This document shows positions 1-11,561 of a DNA stretch of 64,000 nt, piece by piece. The position numbers and the translations under genes were made by a program. The stretch's first letter is position 1. Each line of letters opens with the position of its first letter. A model generated the notes under the pieces. That model searched no databases. It had not been told where the DNA came from and saw only the letters and a list, made by a program, of their open reading frames with translations. The DNA is taken from NCBI GenBank assembly GCA_028673005.1, contig CM054116.1, positions 79,248,572 to 79,312,571 of the forward strand. The letters are read 5' to 3'. The stretch is from Tanypteryx hageni. Its lineage: Eukaryota; Arthropoda; Insecta; Odonata; Petaluridae.

Positions 1-95
1 ATACTAAAATTTATGTAAAATTAGGATATTTTGTGTGTTAGGATTATGGCATCATCATCCGTGCATTTTAGTACGTATCATACTACATATAAATA
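1..95. repeat. Fragment of Helitron-like interspersed repeat
   Basis: The first bases of the window closely match 21685-21770, sharing the stretch ATTATGGCATCATCATCCGT and its surroundings. The 21.7 kb copy lies inside an element with Helitron-like ends, so this is probably a piece of the same family cut by the window edge. No coding sequence is present. Confidence 0.5.
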
Positions 96-655
96 TAATT
101 TAGTGACTGGGGCGCTGTCCGGTCAAGTATAAATATGTATCTATAACCCGAAAACTACATAACGTAGAGACAAGTGTAATGTGTCATTCTAACCGCAATA
201 ACAATGATAGGGTAGTAGGTAGGTTTTTAAACCGAATAATTCAACCAATTTATTTATTATTTATTTTTTGTGATTTCATTTTCCCTAGGTATTTAAAAAC
301 ATGGAAATGTGTGTAGACAATTTTTCATTTGTAATTTAAAATTACTAAAAATTATCTTACACAATCAGCACTTAAACGCAAGAACGCAGAAAATTATGAA
401 TCTTTATTTTCCTACGGTTAAATTCCAAATACAGATTGAATTTTTCCAAAATTGAGCTTTTAACTACAAAATCTTGAGTTTTTTTAATGAAAAAATTTTC
501 CTTTCCATGGCGACCGATATTGATGCCCAATTCAATATCGTAAAACTAAGACATTGAAATGAATTCATGGTCAGTTAATTATCCGTGTAAATAAGAGATG
601 GCATAACAAGCTATTGCTTCAGTTTCAAATATTGAAAGACTAGCAAGGGGAAGGA
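96..655. other. AT-rich DNA, no gene seen
   Basis: No open frame with recognisable motifs and no repeat with an identified partner in the window. Confidence 0.6.
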
Positions 656-1180
656 AAAGAGAGAGAGAGAGAGAGGGAGAGAGGGGGATAGGGGAGAGAG
701 GGAGAGAGAAAGAGAGAGAGAATGGGAGGAAGGGAGAGAGAGATTGGCAGGAAGGGAGAGAAAATGGTAAAAAGAGAGAGGGAGAGAGAATGGAAGAAAG
801 AGAAAGCGGAAGAGAGAATGGGAAGAAGGAAGAGAGAGAGGGGGAGGGAGAATGGGGGAAGGAGGAGAGAGAGAGGGAGAGAGAATGAGAAGAAGGAAGA
901 GAGAGAAAGAGAGAATGGGAAGAAGGAAGAGAGAGAGGGAGAGAGAGAATGGGAAGAAGGAAGAGAGAGAGAGGGAGGGAGAATGGGGGAAGGAGGAGAG
1001 AGAGGGAGAGAGAATGAGAGGAAGGAAGAGAGAGAAAGAGAGAATTGGAAGAAGGAAGAGAGAGAGAGGAAGAATGGGGGAAGGAGAGAGAGGGAGAGAG
1101 AATGGGAGGGAGAGAGAGAATGGGAGGAAGGAAGAAAGAGGGACAGAGAATGGAAGGAATAGAGGGAGAAAACAAGGAGA
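656..1180. repeat. Purine-rich GA satellite tract
   Basis: More than 500 bases of almost pure purine on the plus strand. GAGAGA runs alternate with a roughly 25-30 base variant unit containing GAATGGGAAGAAGGAAG, so it is partly microsatellite and partly minisatellite. Long open frames on both strands (Arg/Glu/Lys-rich on plus, Ser/Leu/Pro-rich on minus) are a by-product of the composition and are not called as genes. Confidence 0.9.
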
Positions 1181-1455
1181 GGTGGAAAATGTGTTTATTT
1201 GTTATGGGGCTGTTTGGCTGTTTGTCACACTCTATTGACGTTTGACTATTCTTTTTCCCTTCTCTTCGTTTATTATTGCTTTATCATTTTTGTTCATCAT
1301 TGCTGTTCTTTCTTTGTTCTTATTTGTTTGTTCCTCATTTTTCCACTTTACCTCAACGTTTGATTCTCCTTTTCTGTTCGTTCTTCGTTAATTATAATAT
1401 TTTTTTGACGTTTCTCAAAATTTACCGCAGTAGAATTGCGGGCTTTCTATTAGTC
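1181..1455. other. T-rich DNA, no gene seen
   Basis: Pyrimidine-rich plus strand following the GA tract. The 66-codon open frame at 1276-1476 is Phe/Leu-rich and lacks any motif I know. Confidence 0.5.
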
Positions 1456-2351
1456 CGGATAAAAAAATTAATTTAAAATTAACCCGTCATCATACGTCGT
1501 TGGCTGAAATCAAATGGGTTATAATGCAGTATAAACATGAAATCAATGCTCCTAAATTATGGAAAATCAATTTTCATTGAAAGAAATTTGGATCCTTGCT
1601 ATGGTAGTTAATATTTTTAGTTGTTGAAAACCGAAAAACCTTTCATAATTTTATGATTAAAATCGAATTTTTACGCAAATTCAGCTTGGGTTTGAATTTT
1701 GTCTTTAAGAAAAATAAACTTCATTCTTTTATGCACAGTACAATGCATGTGCCGACTTTGTATCTTAATTAAAATTAATTTAAAAAAGCAATTTTATATA
1801 GCCCTGCACAGTTTTCAATGCCTTTCTTATGGGTGTTTAAAATGGGACATTGGGGTCAAAAACACCCTTTAAATATAACATTTACGGAATTTCGGGTTTT
1901 TCCAGAGGTTGTACCCAACAACCTATATAAAATGTGGCTCGCGGGCTACATCCGGCCTCCGAGAGCGCTTCATGCGGCCCGCGAATATATGATGAAATAG
2001 TGGTCGGTAATATTTAAAATCGAGAATTTTGTATTTTCAATGTAATTATAGTATCAAAACGGTCTGTGGTGTAGTTTTAACGCTAGTAAATCATTCAGAC
2101 ATGATTTTCAATAATATCAGACTTCAGAATCTCTAGATAACTTCTGATATAAACGGTCATCCGGCCCGTCGAAGCTCTTGTGACTTCCAATGCGGCCCTC
2201 CGAAGCATTCACAACTACATATGTGGTCCAACATGTATAAAAGGTTTCCCACCCCTGACCTATATTCATGCCAAATTTCAGCTCTGTAGCACTTCTAGAA
2301 GTACCTTAAGTTTTATATGATGTATCCTATATATGCAGCTATTTATAATGA
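1456..2351 (-). mobile_element. Helitron-like non-autonomous element, interrupted
   Basis: Matches the copies at 42889-43925, 21383-22884 and 48931-49782 (opposite strand): the block around TGGGACATTGGGGTCAAAAA and the tail CTTCTAGAAGTACCTTA recur. On the minus strand the element would begin with TCATTATAAATAGCTGC at 2351, preceded by A, as expected for a Helitron 5' end inserted between A and T. It is split by a hAT element at 1929-2257. The left end is not defined and no coding sequence is present. The Helitron assignment is an inference from ends shared with better copies. Confidence 0.55.
1929..2257. mobile_element. Small hAT-type non-autonomous element
   Basis: Flanked by an identical 8-bp duplication ACCTATAT at 1921-1928 and 2258-2265, the size typical of hAT insertions. 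The right end reads TTTCCCACCCCTG, the common hAT-type terminus in reverse complement. The interior carries GCGGCCCGC-like subrepeats and matches the start of the 59590-60963 element. The left terminus has lost its CAGGGG. No transposase is encoded. It sits inside the Helitron-like repeat and is therefore the younger of the two. Confidence 0.8.
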
Positions 2352-2365
2352 TAGTGTAGAAAAGG

Positions 2366-3243
2366 AAAGGAATCAGCGAAGCCTAACATTGCTCGAAGAT
2401 TAGCAAACGCTCTCACGTTTGGGGAAAGTAAATTCTCGTAACCTTACGAGCTCTCACGTTTACGGGATGTTTATCTTGGCTGGAATCCTTGGTCAACAAA
2501 CTCACGTTTTCAAGTACACACCCACTTGTTTCCTTCCGCGACACGTAGGCCGTACGAGAAACAACGGATAGGTCACCATAACAAACGATACGCCCTCCTC
2601 TTCGCGAATAACCTTTGAAACGACCCCGCTCCATGCCTGTCGATCAAAACTCGCCATCAACCAACCCAAAGAGACATTGTATGGGGTCGGACACCACAGG
2701 ATCTTCTCGCTTCCGATTTAGTGGAGGCATAATCGCGAATCACCACGTTAAGGTTGAGTCCTTACTAAATCTTAGGTATCGATATACTTGCGTATTAGGC
2801 AGTGAACTGATAATGGACTAGTGAAAGGTCAATTTCAGTGTCCTGATTAAATTATCGTAATAAAATACAGTACCATTTAAAAAACTAAATTGAAGCCCTT
2901 AATAATTTTACGATAGAAACATATAGCACAGAAAAATCTTTTTTGATGAGTAAAAACCATTACAAGGCGCTTTTTTGGTTGTTTAAGATAAATCTATGAA
3001 AATTATTCTCGGAGAAATATTTCATTGTATTTTTAAGGTCACTTAATGCTATTTACTCTGTATGAGCTTCTGGCATGACCGTGTTTGAGTAGTCATCGGT
3101 CTATTACTTTTTAATGATGATGCGCTGTTATGTAATATTTCCGATCTTATACGATAGCTTAATTTGTAACTTTTAGTTTAATCGTGTAGTCAAATAAATT
3201 TATGCTCAATTTTTTAAATAAGTAAAGATGGAGACTACGGCGA
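2366..3243. other. No gene or repeat identified
   Basis: Two overlapping short open frames near 2413-2821 lie on opposite strands, lack motifs and are not called. Base composition is somewhat richer in GC at 2400-2750. Confidence 0.5.
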
Positions 3244-3314
3244 AATTGATGTTAAATAGAAATTAACTCCTTAACCGTTACGGTTAAGGAGTTAATTTCT
3301 ATTTAACCTCAATT
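3244..3314. repeat. Near-perfect snap-back inverted repeat
   Basis: A perfect 27-bp arm at 3251-3277 is mirrored by 3281-3307 with only TTA between. The arms extend outward by about seven more pairs after one mismatch. Single strands would fold into a very stable hairpin. No terminal features of a known transposon family are evident. Confidence 0.95.
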
Positions 3315-6300
3315 TTTTAATGTAGATGTTTAGATGACTCAAACGGGAGTATTGAAGCGCTACTTAATACTTAATGAGGAGAGAATATTTACTCATGTTT
3401 TCAATGTAGCCGAATAAGAACTTAGCTGTTCAATTATCCTAATAAGCATAGAGAAAATTAATGAAAACAAAAGCGTTCGAAATGGTAATTTGTAATTGAG
3501 AAGCAGCAAGATTTGCAGCCCCTTAAGATTTATTTCTTTCTGTAGATTGCAGTTTATTGCCTAAATAAAAGCGAGGTTGTTTTAAGCACAAAGTTTTGAA
3601 GGGGGTCATTTAAATGCATGGTTATGAAAAAATAGCCATAATTTCAATCGCATAAAATTACATATCTACGAGTGCGTATGATAGTTCCGAAAGAATTATA
3701 AGCATTTAGTACAGAAAGCGTGTGAATGAGAGAAAGTTAAATGATTGAAATTGAGTGCATAAAATGGTTCTGTTAAAGAGGCCTTTCCAGAAAATCTGGC
3801 AATTATAGAAAAATGAGCGGAAAGCCTATTTGAATTACAAAGAACATGTTTTTGACAGTTTTGTTGATATGAAATGTATGCAATAGTTCTAAGATTAAAT
3901 TCTAAGAGCTATCTTTTTGTTTTTGTTAGGTTAATTTGAACTTAAATTGGTGCGATTATACTCGCAATTTATTTTTAACTGGAGAAAAGTAATTGCCCAG
4001 AAAAACGTCGATGTGCATTTTAAATTGACCTTAAGATTATTTTATTAAAGTTAATTTCCTTTAAAATGTCAATAATTTAAAAGTATTTACAAATGAAATA
4101 TTTTTTAAATTAACAGTTTATTAAATATCGATTAAGAATTTAAATTTAATTTTTTATAAAGATATTAATTTATCTCGTGTACAACTAGCATATTTATTTT
4201 TAAATATTTTGGAAAATTTAAAATTATCATTATTATACTCAAGGTTTAGGAGAGAGTTGAAATTTTGTTTTACATTGTATTACTTTGTAGAGGTTACTGA
4301 AATATATTTCACAGAAATATAATTATTTGATATAAAATTTATACTAATTTTGCAATAATTTTATTTAGTTATTTTGGTGTGGAATGGGAAACGTATATGG
4401 CTTTAAAAATTTCCAAAGTATTCCTAAAGGAAACTTGAATTATTTTTCAGAACTATTTAGATAAAATTTTGGATAGAGGTCATTTATTGGCGAAGCATAT
4501 TTATAGTGAGCACATTGTTTATAGTTTGTCTCATTCTCATAGATTGCGACATGGTATTTTACAAATGTGGCTATTGAATCGAGCAGGATAAATGAATCTG
4601 TGAAATTTTGAGAATTAATGGGAATTACAGACGCTCTTAATGCACCAAATAATGGAAGTTTATGTAAAACCCAATTAAAAATAAATAAGTGTTCCTATAC
4701 CGATGGTTTCATTCTCCCTTTTGAAAAGGCGAAAGGCTTAAACCGATTAGCAAAAGCGGTAAATTTCATTGCTGTATTTGGACATTTTTTACCCTTTTAA
4801 GATGTAAACTTAAATTCTTGATGTTATTTTTATTACATCACATTTTTCGAGATGAAAGTATCTTAACTTCCAGTTTCATGGAATTTAAATTTTGGGATGA
4901 GGGTAATTCAGTTGATAAAATATTAACTATTACTCAAACCTTTACAGATTTGTATCTATTAAGCTCGGTCTTTTTAACTGGATCTTCTTCCACTCGAACT
5001 GCATATCTCGTGACCCGGTAAACGTGCAACAACTGCGCGCAATATCGACGGTACTCAAATGTTTTACTGCAATAGTAACCGGCATTCACCCTTACGGACG
5101 AATATTTGCCATTCCGATCATTTAGCTCTATCCGACTATGTTCACCGATTGTTATATTTCAGTAGCTTAAAGAGGCGATTTCTACTTTTGGTTAATTTTC
5201 CAACGAAATTACCGGGAAGGACGTTCGCCGTCGAACGCTGGATAGGAAACATTAACGCGGGTGTATCGTAAGATAGAAATTGCCCCCAGTAGATCATTAG
5301 TGCCGACTCTTTATGGAAGAAAGTAGGATGAGGACAATAGCACCCATCGTTTGCATCCTTGGCGCTATCTCCTCTCCTTGCGCCATTCCTTTTTTTTCCA
5401 TTTTTCCCCGTCTTTTCCAGTTATCCCTTAATGCGGGCCATGGGATTCTCTTCCTCGTTGTTTTTTTATTTCAAGTTTCTATAAAGAGATATCTCTACTT
5501 CAGTTACAATAACGCACTGAGATAGTGCCCGTGGGTTGTTTTGTCGAGTTTTTTTTCGAGGAATTTTTCTTCGTGGAAGGCGGAGGAAGTTTTGGTGAGT
5601 CGTTTTTCACTTCCGGTACTTCTTGATTACTCGCCTCGTTTAAATATTTTCGTTATGAGTTTCGGAGGCTGATCTATTCTACGAGAACGGAGAATGCGTC
5701 TCATGTAAATCTTAAGGAATTGGTCGACGGAATTAGATGAATATTTTTCAGGAAGTTTGTAGCATGGTCCTTCTAAGGGGGATCTTGAAATGATCTCATT
5801 CTTTTCCCTCCTGCAGGAGATTTTCGTTTCAAAATCTCGTTTATGGGTAAAGTCGCAGTCATTAAACAGAAAAATTTTCAAATAAGAAAATAATAGTTAA
5901 TTTACACATCATTTATTATTATTATTTAGTATCAGTTTACGAATTCAAATATATTTCATAATTTATGAATACATCAGGGAAAATAAATCGCAATAACCGT
6001 GCAATATTTCCATTTTGCACGGCTGCTGGTTTCTATATAAAATAAACTTCGATTTAAAAGAGCGAGAGATATTGATAGTGACTGAACTTAAAAGTACGTC
6101 TGCTTAGGTAGTTCGAATTGTAATTTTGATTTCGTTTTTAAGGAACATTTTTATCTTTTAAAATAAAATTTAGTTAACCCTTTGAAATGTTTAAGACTTT
6201 CTTAGTGAAGAGTTACATTTTTCGTCGGAATTCTTCGTCATTTTTTCGCTCAACGTGTTCCTTTCACTTTTTGAGAATGAGCTCATTAAAAAATTAAATA

Positions 6301-6740
6301 TCTCGAATAATTTACTTCTAATTACTTTTTACCTCACCAAGTGCATTTGTTAGCATTCGTGACATTTAAATTTTCACTAATAATTAAATCTGTAAATGCT
6401 TAGAATGATTATAATGTCTAAATAAATATAAATGAAATTTAGTATTTAACAGTACACCAAATTGTAGGTTACGAAATAATTTGTCTTTTGTCCTGAAAAA
6501 AGGGATGCGCAGGAATGGCTGCTTTTTTAACGAACCCCGAGGCGAGTAAAGGAATATTAAATCACGAAGAAAATTTAATCTCCCGGGGATGTAAATTAAA
6601 TTCATATTAAAATCCATTTTGGCCGCGGGTGCTTTTCCCAAGGATGGATGAGAGAAGCCAGCGTTGATTTAATAAGACTTTGAATATATATGACTTCTTT
6701 TACAACGCGTGGGTCGCAAAAAACATTCTCAAGATCTTAA
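3315..6740. other. AT-rich DNA, no gene seen
   Basis: Strongly AT-rich. Short open frames at 4618-5525 and 5627-6641 (60-85 codons) show no domain, signal peptide or homology I can recognise. Nothing here supports an exon call. Confidence 0.5.
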
Positions 6741-7927
6741 ACCACCGCTAACTCTACACCCATCAACCCACACACACACCCACCACCACGTACAAACTCA
6801 CGCAAATAAAATCAGCGGTATCCAGTACAACTCAAGCTATCAAACATCCACCTCAAGGTATTAGGTAACATTCTATCCGTAGGGTATTAGGGAACGGAAC
6901 AACCTCGCTCAGCATTTATTTTCCGGCGCCTTTACGATTCCTCGCACGGAGAGATCGCGGAACTGCAGAAAAAAGAAAGTACAAAAGAGCGGCCGCAGTC
7001 CGTGTTCCGTCTCCGAACAAAAGCGTTTTCAATATCGTGGGTTGGAATACGCGATCGTAAAAAAAAGGTTGGGGTACCCATGAGCACTGTCATCACCCAC
7101 GTAAGAGACTGACACTTTAGGGGAAGGAGAGGATTCCTTTTAAGAGCGGCTTCTCTTGTGCGATGCATTTTTACTTCTCTCATTACTCCCGAGTCCCTCT
7201 CGCATCCCGGCCGTCGCTTGCACCCGTATTCTTACGACCTTAATCGATGCCGTCGTTCTCTCCACAACTACATCTCGGTCTGGTGGTTTTAACGAGTGTC
7301 TTCTCCGACGCCCGTACTTTTGCTCCTTTTCTGAATAGGATGACCTAGCCTCTTCCCGTTTCTCTCCCCCTCTATGTGCCCGGTACTTGCTTCCGTATTT
7401 TACTGACCTTATCCCACGATTTTTCCGTTACTTTTCTTGCCAATCACGAGAACTTTCCTCAGGTTACAGTTGATTTTTTGCAGATTTGTGTCTGTATTCA
7501 AAATTAGCTCATAACGCGTGCTTTTGCATGAAATGCAAATGCGGTTGACTGAATAATAATTATCTGCAATTACTGACTTTGCAATCTATTAAGCTTGACT
7601 TGAATAATTTCGATGCTTCATAAAAAGCGCGAAGTTAATAACGTTTTTTCGCCTTTCTGAAGGCTTAATAGACGCTAATGAATCGGAGACAACAATGCAG
7701 CCTTGGCAACGCCCGGAAAGAATACGAAAAAGCCATAAAAATTCAAAAATAAATGCGCATTTCTGACAAATTCTTCCGTGTAACATTTAAAATTGCACGA
7801 ATAAGATATTTAGTAGTTTTAGCCGTCGGATAAAGCAAACAGAGAAAATTGGTCCATATTCACGTATTTTAATGAATTAAGGAAAAATATTTTCCTGAGA
7901 AATCTAAAATCCCTAGTAAACTTATGG
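6741..7927. other. Moderately GC-rich DNA with CA-rich run
   Basis: A CA/CCA-rich run lies at 6757-6800. From 6900 to 7450 the GC content is visibly above the surroundings, and short open frames occur on both strands. None shows a protein motif. It could be regulatory or a diverged repeat. Confidence 0.35.
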
Positions 7928-8100
7928 GAAAATATAATCATCTCCTGGAGTCGAACCTGGGACACCTCTGTAAACTAAAGCTGTTTTCTCGGGGTCAGCA
8001 ATTTGACAGAAACAAAAATCGTTTACAGCATTTCACTATGACAACCTGTTCAAGAGATAAAAAGGACGGACAAACGGACGGACAGACGGGCAAACATTGA
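7928..8100 (-). repeat. tRNA-box-like dispersed repeat fragment
   Basis: On the minus strand CCCAGGTTCGACTCCAG at 7937-7970 resembles a pol III B box. The same motif recurs with changes at 47516-47535 (plus strand) and at 54690-54710 and 54866-54885. A run of GGACGGACAAACGGACGG follows at 8064-8090. I infer a diverged SINE or a module carried by larger elements; no A box is convincing. Confidence 0.35.
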
Positions 8101-8130
8101 GTCATTATATATAAAAGGTCATTGTTGTAT

Positions 8131-8649
8131 CATTTTTCGAATAATTTTCCTCAAAGTTTTGAGCTTTTATTTAGCTAGAAAGACCCAAAACATTTCTCTG
8201 CGGATCTGACGAACTTCTGAATTCAGTTGATCTGAGGTGGTTTTTCTTTTATTTTGTATGAACTAACGTTAGTGCATACTGCACGAAAATGATTTGTCAT
8301 AGAATATAAATTTATTGTTGATTCTAAATAAGGATTAATATCACTTGAAGAGGTTATTTCATCACGTTTTATATTGAGTGCTTCGAATTACAATATTATA
8401 TATCATATCTAAACCAACAAAATGAGATTCTCCTTCCTCTAAAAACATTTATAACAATCAGCCGATCGTTATTTTAATGAATGTTTACTGTGTTCTTTCC
8501 TTATTGAGAAATTTAAATTTGACTTATCGGTATTCTTTTAATGCCATTGTCACAAACTTTTCATATCTCCATATTCTATGATACTGTTAATAACTCAACA
8601 AGGAATTATCGAGCTCGTCTTATGGCTGAAAGAATTCAAGAACAAGCAC
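8131..8649. other. AT-rich DNA, no gene seen
   Basis: Flank of the LINE that begins at 8650. No motif or repeat identified. Confidence 0.5.
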
Positions 8650-8665
8650 TTAAAATATACTTGTC

Positions 8666-9490
8666 TCAGGTATCTCCAATAGCCACAAAAGGTTCATAGG
8701 TAGTCTGTCCGTAGACAGGTTCGTGATATTCATGGTTAAACCTGGATCTCCATATACTCCTATTTTCCGCTGTTCTCTTCATATCCTGATAACTCTCTTT
8801 CCCTTTCAAATCGTCTATAAACTGAAACCTTTTCCTACCTCTTTCCCCTTTTCCATCTAGTTTGCCTTCTAACACGTCTTTAATCATATTCTCTCTCCTC
8901 AGGTAATGTCCAACCCAGTTTGCCTTCCTCTTTCTAATAGTCTGTATAATCATTCGTTTCTCACCCACTCTTCGTAGCACTTCATCGTTTTTCATCCATT
9001 CTCTCCATTTTATCTTCAGAATTTTTCTCCAAGTCCACATTTCAAAGCTTTCCAAGTATTTGATGTCATTTTTCCTTGGCGTCCATGTTTCTGCCCCGTA
9101 CAAAGCTATACACCATACATAGCATTTTATGAACTTATTGCGGATATCTTCCCTTATATTCCCCGTAAGTAGGTGTTTTTTTCTTCTGAAAGCCGCTTTT
9201 GCTTTTCCTATTCTAGTTCTGATCTCATCCGTACATTTTGCTTATCTTGTTATGACGCTTTCAAGGTATTTATAATCTGATATTCGTTCTAAAGGCTTTC
9301 CTTCAATACTTAAGTTCAGATTCTCTTCTTTGCTCGATATTCGAATGAACTTGAATTTTTCTGTATTTATTTCCATACTGTATTTTCTACCTGTTATTAC
9401 TAGTCTATTTATCATTTTCTGGATTTCCTCTTCCTTTCTTGCTAGAAGTACTTGATCATCGGCGTATTTTACTGTTCTTATAATCCTTCC
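8666..9490 (-). pseudogene. RTE-like reverse transcriptase, C-terminal part
   Basis: This segment encodes the end of the reverse transcriptase and the C-terminal region of the RTE-like LINE. Translating the minus strand from about 9470 gives VKYADDQVLLARKEEE, the catalytic YADD box, then a typical hydrophobic beta stretch ending in YKYLESVI, and finally the open frame 9103-8666 with ALYGAETWT, an Arg/Lys-rich stretch and VGHYLRREN. The region between YADD and 9103 carries at least one stop. Function in a live element would be target-primed reverse transcription; this copy cannot perform it because motifs A and B are missing upstream. Confidence in the family is high and in the exact clade moderate. 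Confidence 0.8.
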
Positions 9491-9491
9491 T

Positions 9492-9982
9492 TCAATTTTG
9501 AAATCTCCTGTGCCTTCTAAAGCTTCTTGCCTTTGGCTTCTTCTTTAGAGGGATCATTGTTACTTCTAGGAAATTCCGAGGCGACTCTCCCGTGTCGTAA
9601 ATCTTATTAATTAATTTCGTGATCGCTTTCAGTCCTTCTGATCCCATGACTTTATGTACCTCAGCCGGTATTCCATCGATGCCTGTGGCTTTCCCTTTCT
9701 TTAGTTCCACTATCGCTTTTTCTATTTCGCTCTCCATAATACTTGATCCTAAGTTGTCTTCTTCAATATTTTCCTCGTCTTCCAGTTCTATTTTTGCCAA
9801 CCCGGCCTGCTTGCAGTATAGTTCCTTAATGTATTTTCCCATACCTGTGCTACATCCTTTGTTTCTGAGACTATCTTCCCATCCGTATTCATAATTCCCT
9901 TACCAAAAATTCCATTAGACTTCTTATCTTCTAATTCCAGTGCTCTAGGGTACATCATATCGTACCGTCCTAAATTCTCCAT
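9492..9982 (-). pseudogene. RTE-like reverse transcriptase, N-terminal fingers
   Basis: Two overlapping open frames (9982-9788 and 9842-9492) together give the start of the reverse-transcriptase domain. The first reads through GIMNTDGKIVSETKDVAQVW. After a one-base frame change near 9840 the second continues with the conserved KKGKATGIDGIPAE and VTMIPLKKKPKA, the first fingers/palm motifs. At about 9530 the sequence jumps into the region just before YADD, so the palm segment with the first catalytic Asp and the box-B glycines is deleted. The frame also changes at the junction. This shows a replication-incompetent copy. Confidence 0.8.
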
Positions 9983-9999
9983 TTTTTGTATTTCATCAC

Positions 10000-11128
10000 A
10001 TTTTTCTTTTATTCAATTTTCTATAGCTTTATCTGTTACCCTTCTCAACTCATAGTTTATACGTCTATAGTTGGCTCTACCTTCTTCACTGTTAAAATTT
10101 TTTCACTTTCGTCTCTCATTCATTTTCTCCAGCATTTCCTTAGTGATCCACGGTTTTCTGATTTTTTCTGTTGTTTCCCAATCTCTTTATCCAAGGTAAC
10201 CTTGATACTGGTTTTAATTTCTTCCCATTCTATATCCACGGTCTTTAGTTTGTTTTCCAAATTTCTTAGGCGATCTTCCAACTTCCTGCTGACTACATCC
10301 TGCCTTTCTTTCAGTATTTCTAGGTCCCAAGCCTGTCTTTCTCTTCTCGTTTCTCTTATTTGTTTGTACTTTATACTTACGTCAACTATTAGAAGACTGT
10401 TATCTGAATCAATGTCTGCTGCTGGTAATGCCTTGGCGATCTTTATACTGTTCCTGAATCGTTGTTTTACTAGGATGTAATCTACTAGGCATCTAATTCT
10501 ATCCCTTGGGCTTTTTCATGTGTATAACCTTCGTTTATGATTTTTTAACCATGTATTAGTCACTACAAGGTCATTATTGATACAGAATTCTACCAGTTTT
10601 CCCCCTCCTCGGTTTCTCTTTCCAAGTCCGTTTTGCCTGACAACATTTTCTTCCTGTCCTTCTCCGACTATGCTGTTCCAATCTCCCATTATTATGCAGT
10701 TTACCTTTCCTCTTTCGTCTTCTTTGTAAATGTCATTTAATTGGCTCATAATTATCCTCGATTTCTTCATCTTCATGAGCTGACGTTGGCATATATACCT
10801 GGATTATCAGCATGCCCACTGGGACTGCTTTTAGCTTTATTGCCATTAGTCTATCGTTCGTTGCTATTATCTTTGTCACGCTTTTCATCATATCTTTCCT
10901 AAGTACCAGAGCTACTCCCCTTTCCCCGCGATTTCCTCCAGAGTAAATTACCGTGAACTCTTCCGAGTCGAACTGTCCTCCTTCCCATCTAGTTTCGCTC
11001 AGTCCTATAATGTCAACTCTATTTCTTCTCATTTCTTCTTTCAAGTTCTCTAGCTTTCCTGCCTTTATCATAGTTCTTACATTCCAAGTGCCTATTCGTA
11101 AATTACTTTCGACAAATGTTTTCCTCAA
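10000..11128 (-). pseudogene. LINE AP-type endonuclease with broken frame
   Basis: The frame 11128-10733 begins MRKTFVESNLRIGTWNVRTM, the classic opening of an apurinic-type endonuclease in LINEs, with GLSETRWEG about 40 residues later. A frame change near 10750 leads to 10776-10516 with CIIMGDWNS, the central catalytic motif. A TGA follows at about 10520 in the next conserved block. The same frame then continues through VDYILVKQRFRNSIK and ends in IDSDNSL, where the usual SDH catalytic His is not present. A Lys/Glu-rich linker fills 10400-10000. In a working element this enzyme nicks target DNA; here it is inactivated by several lesions. Confidence 0.85.
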
Positions 11129-11396
11129 GGCAGTCCCCGCCCGTTTTCCGATTGGGGGACTGTTTTACCTCCGGATTGTTTTACCTCGAGAGAACTCATA
11201 TTGTCCAAACATATAATCATTACTAGGGGTTGTAATGTGGTAGTTTCCCTCTTGATTTCCACATCGCAGTAATGTAGCCGTCCCGATCACGCCTACAGCT
11301 GTATTGGATATAGTCCCAGCCAACATCATTTGTTTTCGGCTCCATACCATACTGACAGTACTGCCAGGCACCGATGATAGTTTTTTTTATAAAAAC

Positions 11397-11468
11397 TCCA
11401 TTCCCGGGGTTTGAACCCCGGAACTTTGTAATGGGAAGCCGACACGCTAACCGCTACACCACCAGTGC
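11397..11468 (-). repeat. tRNA-like sequence, pseudogene or SINE head
   Basis: On the minus strand the 72 bases have an A-box-like TGGTGTAGCGG and a perfect T arm with GGTTCAAACCC. The anticodon loop reads TTCCCAT, so a CCC anticodon (glycine) is implied. The anticodon stem and acceptor stem do not pair properly, so a functional tRNA is unlikely. It lies next to the 5' end of the LINE and to a hammerhead-like motif, and may be part of a SINE. Confidence 0.55.
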
Positions 11469-11514
11469 ATACAAAAGGTTATAAATATATATTAACAACC
11501 GTAATTCATGGTGA

Positions 11515-11561
11515 ATTACCACTGAAGATGGCTGATTTGTAGCCGAAATGTTCATTTGGTT
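11515..11561 (+). ncRNA. Hammerhead-like ribozyme motif, candidate
   Basis: CTGAAGA at 11522-11528 is followed by a stem GGCT/AGCC and then GAAA at 11545-11548. After GAAA, bases 11548-11555 can form a two-pair mini stem (AT with AT around GTTC), then T, then TGGT at 11557-11560, which pairs with ACCA at 11518-11521. That is the layout of a minimal type I hammerhead as described for Penelope-like elements. One extra base between CTGAAGA and the stem departs from the consensus. Activity is unproven. Confidence 0.4.

Larger units (their letters stand above)
8650..11140 (-). mobile_element. RTE-like non-LTR retrotransposon relic
   Basis: A single dead LINE copy on the minus strand. Pieces occur in order: endonuclease (11128 down to about 10350), linker, reverse-transcriptase fingers (9982-9492), the YADD motif and C-terminal region (9490-8666). 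Reading is broken by frameshifts near 10750 and 9840, stops, and an internal deletion at about 9530. The protein type, including the CFDP2-like endonuclease and the C-terminal GHxLRR segment, is that of RTE-like or related elements common in arthropods. The exact clade is an inference. The 3' end shares CCTGTCT-CGGACAG with the second fragment at 49392-49697. Target duplications were not found. Confidence 0.85.

Noticed and set aside
579..1245. Long open frames (up to 198 codons) on both strands
   Set aside because: They arise from the GA-rich tract; the products are simple Arg/Glu/Lys or Ser/Leu/Pro repeats without a domain.
11397..11468. Functional glycine tRNA (CCC anticodon)
   Set aside because: Anticodon and acceptor stems do not pair; only the A and B box regions are intact.
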